From: an uncultured Desulfobacter sp.
GTDB lineage: Bacteria; Desulfobacterota; Desulfobacteria; Desulfobacterales; Desulfobacteraceae
NCBI RefSeq assembly: GCF_963666145.1
Contig: NZ_OY762614.1
Span: forward strand, 4,392,501-4,456,500
DNA length: 64,000 nucleotides
Reading direction: 5' to 3'
This document shows positions 60,483 through 64,000 of this stretch, one piece after another. The notes beneath the pieces were generated by a model that was not told the DNA's origin, did no database searches, and was given only the letters and a program-made list of their open reading frames with translations. Positions within the stretch are counted from its first letter, which is position 1. The number at the start of each line of letters is the position of its first letter. Position numbers and translations under genes: made by a program.

Positions 60483-61293
60483 TTTGCGCCAATAAAATAT
60501 ATAGAAGATAAACCAGAACAAGGGCTGTTCCAAAGACGATCAAGCCGGACATGTCATGAAGAAATCCATGGGCGGCTTCCGGCCCCACCCAGGCCGCCAG
60601 CATGCCGGTAATGGTCAGGCGTGCAACATTCGTGGCCACGGCAATGGGAATGGCTGATAAAAATATCACCCATTTTTTCCATTGGCTGACATGGGATAAA
60701 TATGCAAACGCGCCGGTCAAGGCCAGCAGTGAGGTTAATGAGCGGATTCCGGAACAGGCATCCACAACTTCCAGGGACGTGTTGGCCAGGTGAAGTATAT
60801 TGCCCTCCCTGAATACAGGAATCCCGACCATGCTGATCGTTTCCGAAGAAATCCCTGCGGCAAAAAGCTGAAGAGGAAAGGCAATTTTATTCCAGATAAT
60901 GGCCGGGATGGGAATCATCATAATCAGGTAGCACAGCGGTCCGATGATCGCTTTGAGCATGGCAGTTCCGAAGCCGAAGGCTATGATGCCGGCCAGCGTA
61001 ATGATCATTGAGGTTCTCATCAAAAAAAGCTCGGCACCAAGGTTACCGGCCATATATACCACCACGCCGAATACAATGATGAAAATGCCTGACATTGATG
61101 ATTTACAAGGGATTTGGCGCAGATGATTCTGACGGTACCAGATCATATATCCGGCAACAAACGGGATAAGAAATCCATGGGAAAAATTGGGGTCATTAAA
61201 CCAGTCCCCTATAAGATCCTTTAAGGTCGACCAGTACAACAAGGCAAATGCGGCGGCGATCAAAAAAGTTTGAGTAATTTGTTTTGATTTCAT
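60448..61293 (-). CDS. Exosortase (EpsH-like membrane cysteine transpeptidase)
   Basis: A 281-residue protein with about eight membrane helices. The catalytic Cys180 (VVDACSGIRSL), Arg225 (ATNVARLTITGML) and His246 (AHGFLHDMSG) match the exosortase triad. Exosortases cleave the PEP-CTERM signal of exported proteins and probably attach the product to a surface polymer. The start is the ATG at 61293, 4 bases after the epsI stop; a longer TTG start at 61344 overlaps epsI. It overlaps the deacetylase gene downstream. The single PEP-CTERM protein at 17.7 kb is a likely substrate. I cannot assign the exosortase subtype. Confidence 0.94.
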   Translation of the reverse strand: MKSKQITQTFLIAAAFALLYWSTLKDLIGDWFNDPNFSHGFLIPFVAGYMIWYRQNHLRQIPCKSSMSGIFIIVFGVVVYMAGNLGAELFLMRTSMIITLAGIIAFGFGTAMLKAIIGPLCYLIMMIPIPAIIWNKIAFPLQLFAAGISSETISMVGIPVFREGNILHLANTSLEVVDACSGIRSLTSLLALTGAFAYLSHVSQWKKWVIFLSAIPIAVATNVARLTITGMLAAWVGPEAAHGFLHDMSGLIVFGTALVLVYLLYILLAQIGKKTRNTSNN

Positions 61294-61297
61294 ATGG

Positions 61298-61933
61298 TTA
61301 GTTGGGGATGAATTGGTTGAGAACCGGAAAAATTTCATCTGCAAATTGCGTTAACAGAATCTCCGCCTCTGTTTCATTTTTTATAACCGGTGCAATCAGG
61401 CGGACAAAGGAACCGTCCGTCCGGTTTTTCGTTATTGAGTCCACCACCAGCCAGATTTTCTGCATATATTCTGAACTGATAATCCTTCCCCGGGATTGGA
61501 ACCAATAATATACCACCTGCTTTTGGCCATCTTTGTTCAGTAGAAGTCGTGCTATTTTTATTGTTTTGCCGCTCTTGGGCAAGTTGATCGGAATGGCGGA
61601 ACTTTGGACGATATTCCAGCCGGCACCGGGCATGCAGTTTTTAGGCGAATGGATCAAATCTCCTTTGCTCTGGCTTTGATAAAATCCTACATAAAGATTT
61701 ACGCCCTGTCCCCAGCCTTTGCTGAAATTGGCCATAATGTAGTCTTCAACACCAAGGATATTGAAAACTTGTTCATCCATTTGACTGGTCACCCCACGCC
61801 AAAGGCCGATTTTAAGGGGGAATTGACTGAAGGGCCGATTCGGTTTAATGCGCTCTGAGTGTGAAAACAGCGTTGTTAGACCGGCGGCTGAAATAAGGAT
61901 AATGACAATAATGGCAGTATGTTTTGTCGACAA
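61298..61933 (-). CDS. epsI: EpsI family protein (DUF3485), exosortase partner
   Basis: A 211-residue protein with an N-terminal signal/anchor helix (TAIIVIILISAAGLTTLFS) and the EpsI core: PLKIGLWRGVTSQMDEQVF, VNLYVGFYQSQSKGDLIHSP, NCMPGAGWNIVQSS (conserved HSPxxCxPGxGW) and QVVYYWFQSRGRII. EpsI is found next to, or fused with, exosortase and probably acts in the periplasm with it. The start is a TTG with a weak ribosome site. It lies 4 bases upstream of the exosortase and 24 bases downstream of the outer-membrane barrel gene. Confidence 0.9.
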   Translation of the reverse strand: MSTKHTAIIVIILISAAGLTTLFSHSERIKPNRPFSQFPLKIGLWRGVTSQMDEQVFNILGVEDYIMANFSKGWGQGVNLYVGFYQSQSKGDLIHSPKNCMPGAGWNIVQSSAIPINLPKSGKTIKIARLLLNKDGQKQVVYYWFQSRGRIISSEYMQKIWLVVDSITKNRTDGSFVRLIAPVIKNETEAEILLTQFADEIFPVLNQFIPN

Positions 61934-61957
61934 TTTATTCTTTCAAGCAATTAATGA

Positions 61958-63385
61958 TTAATCAAATATTAATTTTTCAATGGTCTTTCTGGATATAATA
62001 TTATCCGGTCGGATTGGCCTTTCGGGAATAATACGAACAAAAACGGTTATGGTATTCTCTTGGTAATTCTCTCTTAAGGCCGCATCCGTCTTAAAATTTT
62101 TGTGGGTGGCATTGGCACTTACCTGTAACCATCTCATCGGTTTCCATGTCAGGCCGCCGCCAATTTCGAAGGTGTCGTCCTGGCGGTTTACGGTGTCCTT
62201 GAACTGCTGGATTTCGTAAGAACCAAAAAGTTGAGAGGACAGGCGTCTTGCCAGCATATAGTCCAAGTAACATCCAGCCTGGTAACTCATATTGTAACCT
62301 AAGCTGGCGGCCTCCTCACCTGATTCTTCATATGAACTGCTGGCGGAGATGTACAAAGATCCTTGGGGGCTGAAATTAAATACCTTATAAACATTAAGGT
62401 CCAAAAAAGGGTCTACTGAATCCCCATTGTCATTATCCCAGTCGTGAAAGAGAATACCGACACCTATTGATATGCCCGAGTCCTCTGTAATATCCCAGTC
62501 AATCCCCACGGAAGGATGATAAATGACGTGGTTTCCATCCTCTCTGTCTGAGATATAGTGGCGATATTTGGCATATCCGTCTAAATGCCGGGTAAACTTT
62601 CTGATATACCGGACATCGCCGGCGATTGTATTGTAATCATTCCCGGCATCCGTGTCGAACTTTTTGCTTTCATAGTCTAAATTGGTTTCAATGCCATCCT
62701 TCCGGGTCAGCCAGTAAGTCAGAAAGGTGCTGGGTTCAAATTTTTTATATGCATCGGCATCTGAATTTTTATAGCTGTCTGTTTCGTATATAAAATTTGC
62801 CCCCATTTTGTTCCGGCGACCGAATGTTTTGTGTATGGACGTCCTGGCTGTATGCATCTGGTGTTCTTTGTAATCACCGGTTCTGACCTGCTGGTCATAG
62901 CTGTTGGAATAGTCATAGGAAAGGGACGTTTCAATCGTTTTTGATAGTTGGCTGTCAATTGATGCACTTGCAGAATGTTCCCAGGACTCTCCGGTGGCGT
63001 TGCCGTCATGTCCGTCATAGCTGATATCTGCTTGAGCTAAGGTATGTTTTGTTACCTGATAGGCCGCAGACAAGCTTGCGTTCTGGTCCAGGCCGTCCCT
63101 GTCATTCTGGTTTTTATAGTCCGTGTACTCTGGATTGTATTCCAGATAAATTTTACTTTTTTTATTTAAAAATCCTAATGAAAATCCAAGTTCATAAGAT
63201 GTAGTCCACTCTTCAAACGGGTCAGTTCCAGTTTCAAAAAAGTTGTCCGTATACTCCTCGGTTACAGTCAGGGTCGGTATCATCTGAGTAACCATTCTGG
63301 CCTGCGCGGGGGTGGTTGGTATTAGAAAGCAGGTTGCAGCAGCTAGAAAACATGCATGGGGAGTTATCATGGACAATAATTTCAT
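61958..63385 (-). CDS. Outer-membrane beta-barrel protein (exosortase-locus type)
   Basis: A 475-residue protein with a signal peptide (HACFLAAATCFLIPTTPAQA) and many alternating amphipathic strands (LTVTEEYTDNFFETGTDPFE, LEYNPEYTDYKN, ASLSAAYQVTKHTLAQADIS). It resembles the BBP2-type barrels that accompany exosortase loci. The C-terminus ends RKTIEKLIFD after a strand with FVRIIPERP. I place the start at the ATG at 63385 because AGGAG lies 7 bases upstream; an ATG at 63418 in frame is possible. It probably forms an outer-membrane channel or assembly partner for the polysaccharide. It lies between the export protein and epsI. Confidence 0.85.
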   Translation of the reverse strand: MKLLSMITPHACFLAAATCFLIPTTPAQARMVTQMIPTLTVTEEYTDNFFETGTDPFEEWTTSYELGFSLGFLNKKSKIYLEYNPEYTDYKNQNDRDGLDQNASLSAAYQVTKHTLAQADISYDGHDGNATGESWEHSASASIDSQLSKTIETSLSYDYSNSYDQQVRTGDYKEHQMHTARTSIHKTFGRRNKMGANFIYETDSYKNSDADAYKKFEPSTFLTYWLTRKDGIETNLDYESKKFDTDAGNDYNTIAGDVRYIRKFTRHLDGYAKYRHYISDREDGNHVIYHPSVGIDWDITEDSGISIGVGILFHDWDNDNGDSVDPFLDLNVYKVFNFSPQGSLYISASSSYEESGEEAASLGYNMSYQAGCYLDYMLARRLSSQLFGSYEIQQFKDTVNRQDDTFEIGGGLTWKPMRWLQVSANATHKNFKTDAALRENYQENTITVFVRIIPERPIRPDNIISRKTIEKLIFD

Positions 63386-63420
63386 GAGATTTCTCCTGCG
63401 TTGTTGAAAATGACGCATAT

Positions 63421-64000
63421 TCAAGGAACAATAATGATGTCATCAGCCTTGAGCTGGATATCATTTCCGAGTTCTCCATCCGTAATATCGTCATAATCAA
63501 TTTTTATCATCTGTTCCTTCCCGTTGACCCGGCGGTACAAGATGATTTCATCCTTGGATGCCCATTCCGTAAATCCTTTGGCCAGGGCAAAAGCCTGTAC
63601 GACAGTCAGCTTTTTAATCAGTGGATATTCACCTACGCCTACTACCTCGCCAAGTATATAATATTTCTGGCTTCCCGGGTTTGCCAGGGTGACGGTAACC
63701 GTTGGGGCCTCTACAAATTCAGCCAGTCCGGTTTCAATTATTTTTTTTAATTCCATTGTAGTCCGGCCTTCGGCCTGGATGTCATCCAGTAGAGGAATAG
63801 TTATTTTTCCGTCATTTCGAACAAACACTTTTTCAAATGTCAAATCTTCTTCTTTCCATGTCGTTACTTGCAGAATATCTCCGATGCCTATTTTGTAATC
63901 GCTATCTTTAGATGCCTCGGCGTTGTCTGCCGCATTAACAGTTCCTGCCAGGTAACAATGCGCTGTAAAAACAATGAGAAAGGTACAAAAAAAAGATTTT
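63421..64000 (-). CDS. Wza-like polysaccharide export lipoprotein/periplasmic protein, 5' end cut by window
   Basis: The frame is open to the window edge with no start codon in the visible part, so the extreme N-terminus is missing. The visible start is a signal peptide (KSFFCTFLIVFTAHCYLAGT), followed by the polysaccharide export core: YKIGIGDILQVTTWKEEDL, FVRNDGKITIPLLDDIQAEG and PGSQKYYILGEVVGVGEYPL, with a C-terminal DDITDGELGNDIQLKADDII segment. It forms the periplasmic/outer-membrane exit channel for the polymer. It is of the exosortase-associated export type. It lies 35 bases upstream of the barrel gene. Only about 192 residues are visible. Confidence 0.9.
   Translation of the reverse strand, partial: KSFFCTFLIVFTAHCYLAGTVNAADNAEASKDSDYKIGIGDILQVTTWKEEDLTFEKVFVRNDGKITIPLLDDIQAEGRTTMELKKIIETGLAEFVEAPTVTVTLANPGSQKYYILGEVVGVGEYPLIKKLTVVQAFALAKGFTEWASKDEIILYRRVNGKEQMIKIDYDDITDGELGNDIQLKADDIIIVP

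Overview
The window reads as chromosome of a Gram-negative, probably sulfate-reducing Desulfobacterota bacterium (Desulfobacterales-like). This is inferred from the start of a division and cell wall cluster (mraZ-rsmH-ftsL), many outer-membrane proteins, a Gld-like ABC operon with plsC, an IS4-type element, and a large exosortase/PEP-CTERM exopolysaccharide locus. No rRNA, tRNA or CRISPR array was seen. Most genes lie on the minus strand.

Region 1 (1-9.4 kb, minus strand): partial ftsL-like gene, rsmH and mraZ, with three MraZ-type operator repeats over the mraZ promoter. An orphan PAS histidine kinase follows. Then comes a tightly packed set with an RHH-like protein, ABC ATPase, ABC permease, GldG-like protein, DUF4340 protein and PlsC.

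Region 2 (9.6-19.97 kb): Uma2-family nuclease, HAD-like protein and YdcF-like protein, then the first PEP-CTERM island. The island holds two large TPR proteins encoded divergently (one a PrsT-like lipoprotein), a membrane-anchored coiled-coil protein, a 24-base G tract, a good sigma-54 promoter, the only canonical PEP-CTERM protein, a strong terminator and a glycosyltransferase.

Region 3 (19.98-30.9 kb): a complete 1318-bp IS with imperfect terminal repeats and a perfect 9-bp target duplication. Next is a five-gene operon: a ThiF-nitroreductase fusion, LolD-like ATPase, LolC-like permease, LolA-like carrier and DUF1302-like barrel. It is transcribed divergently from a PEP-CTERM/exosortase-associated N-acyl-amino-acid-synthase-like acyltransferase. 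I read this as a candidate lipid synthesis and outer-membrane export system, and it is the most novel item in the window. A MITE-like element and a cNMP-binding patatin follow.

Region 4 (30.9-64 kb): the exopolysaccharide locus, almost all minus strand. In transcription order: Wza-like export protein (cut by the window edge), outer-membrane barrel, EpsI, exosortase, polysaccharide deacetylase, nucleotide-sugar dehydrogenase, WecB, FemAB-like protein, Stp1-like glycosyltransferase, a glycosyltransferase, Wzx, a glycosyltransferase, Wzy/ligase, a TPR protein, two GT4 enzymes, an acyltransferase, an ATP-grasp protein, a GxxExxY module, a second deacetylase, a PaaK/CapK-like ligase, VanZ-like, CapA, a beta-helix protein and a 1694-residue modular lyase-like protein. 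An M55 D-aminopeptidase sits on the plus strand inside it. WecB plus the dehydrogenase point to a uronic amino sugar such as ManNAcA. The CapA, ATP-grasp, AMP-ligase, FemAB and M55 proteins suggest an amino-acid or peptide decoration. The priming transferase and chain-length/kinase genes are not in the window and probably lie beyond 64 kb.
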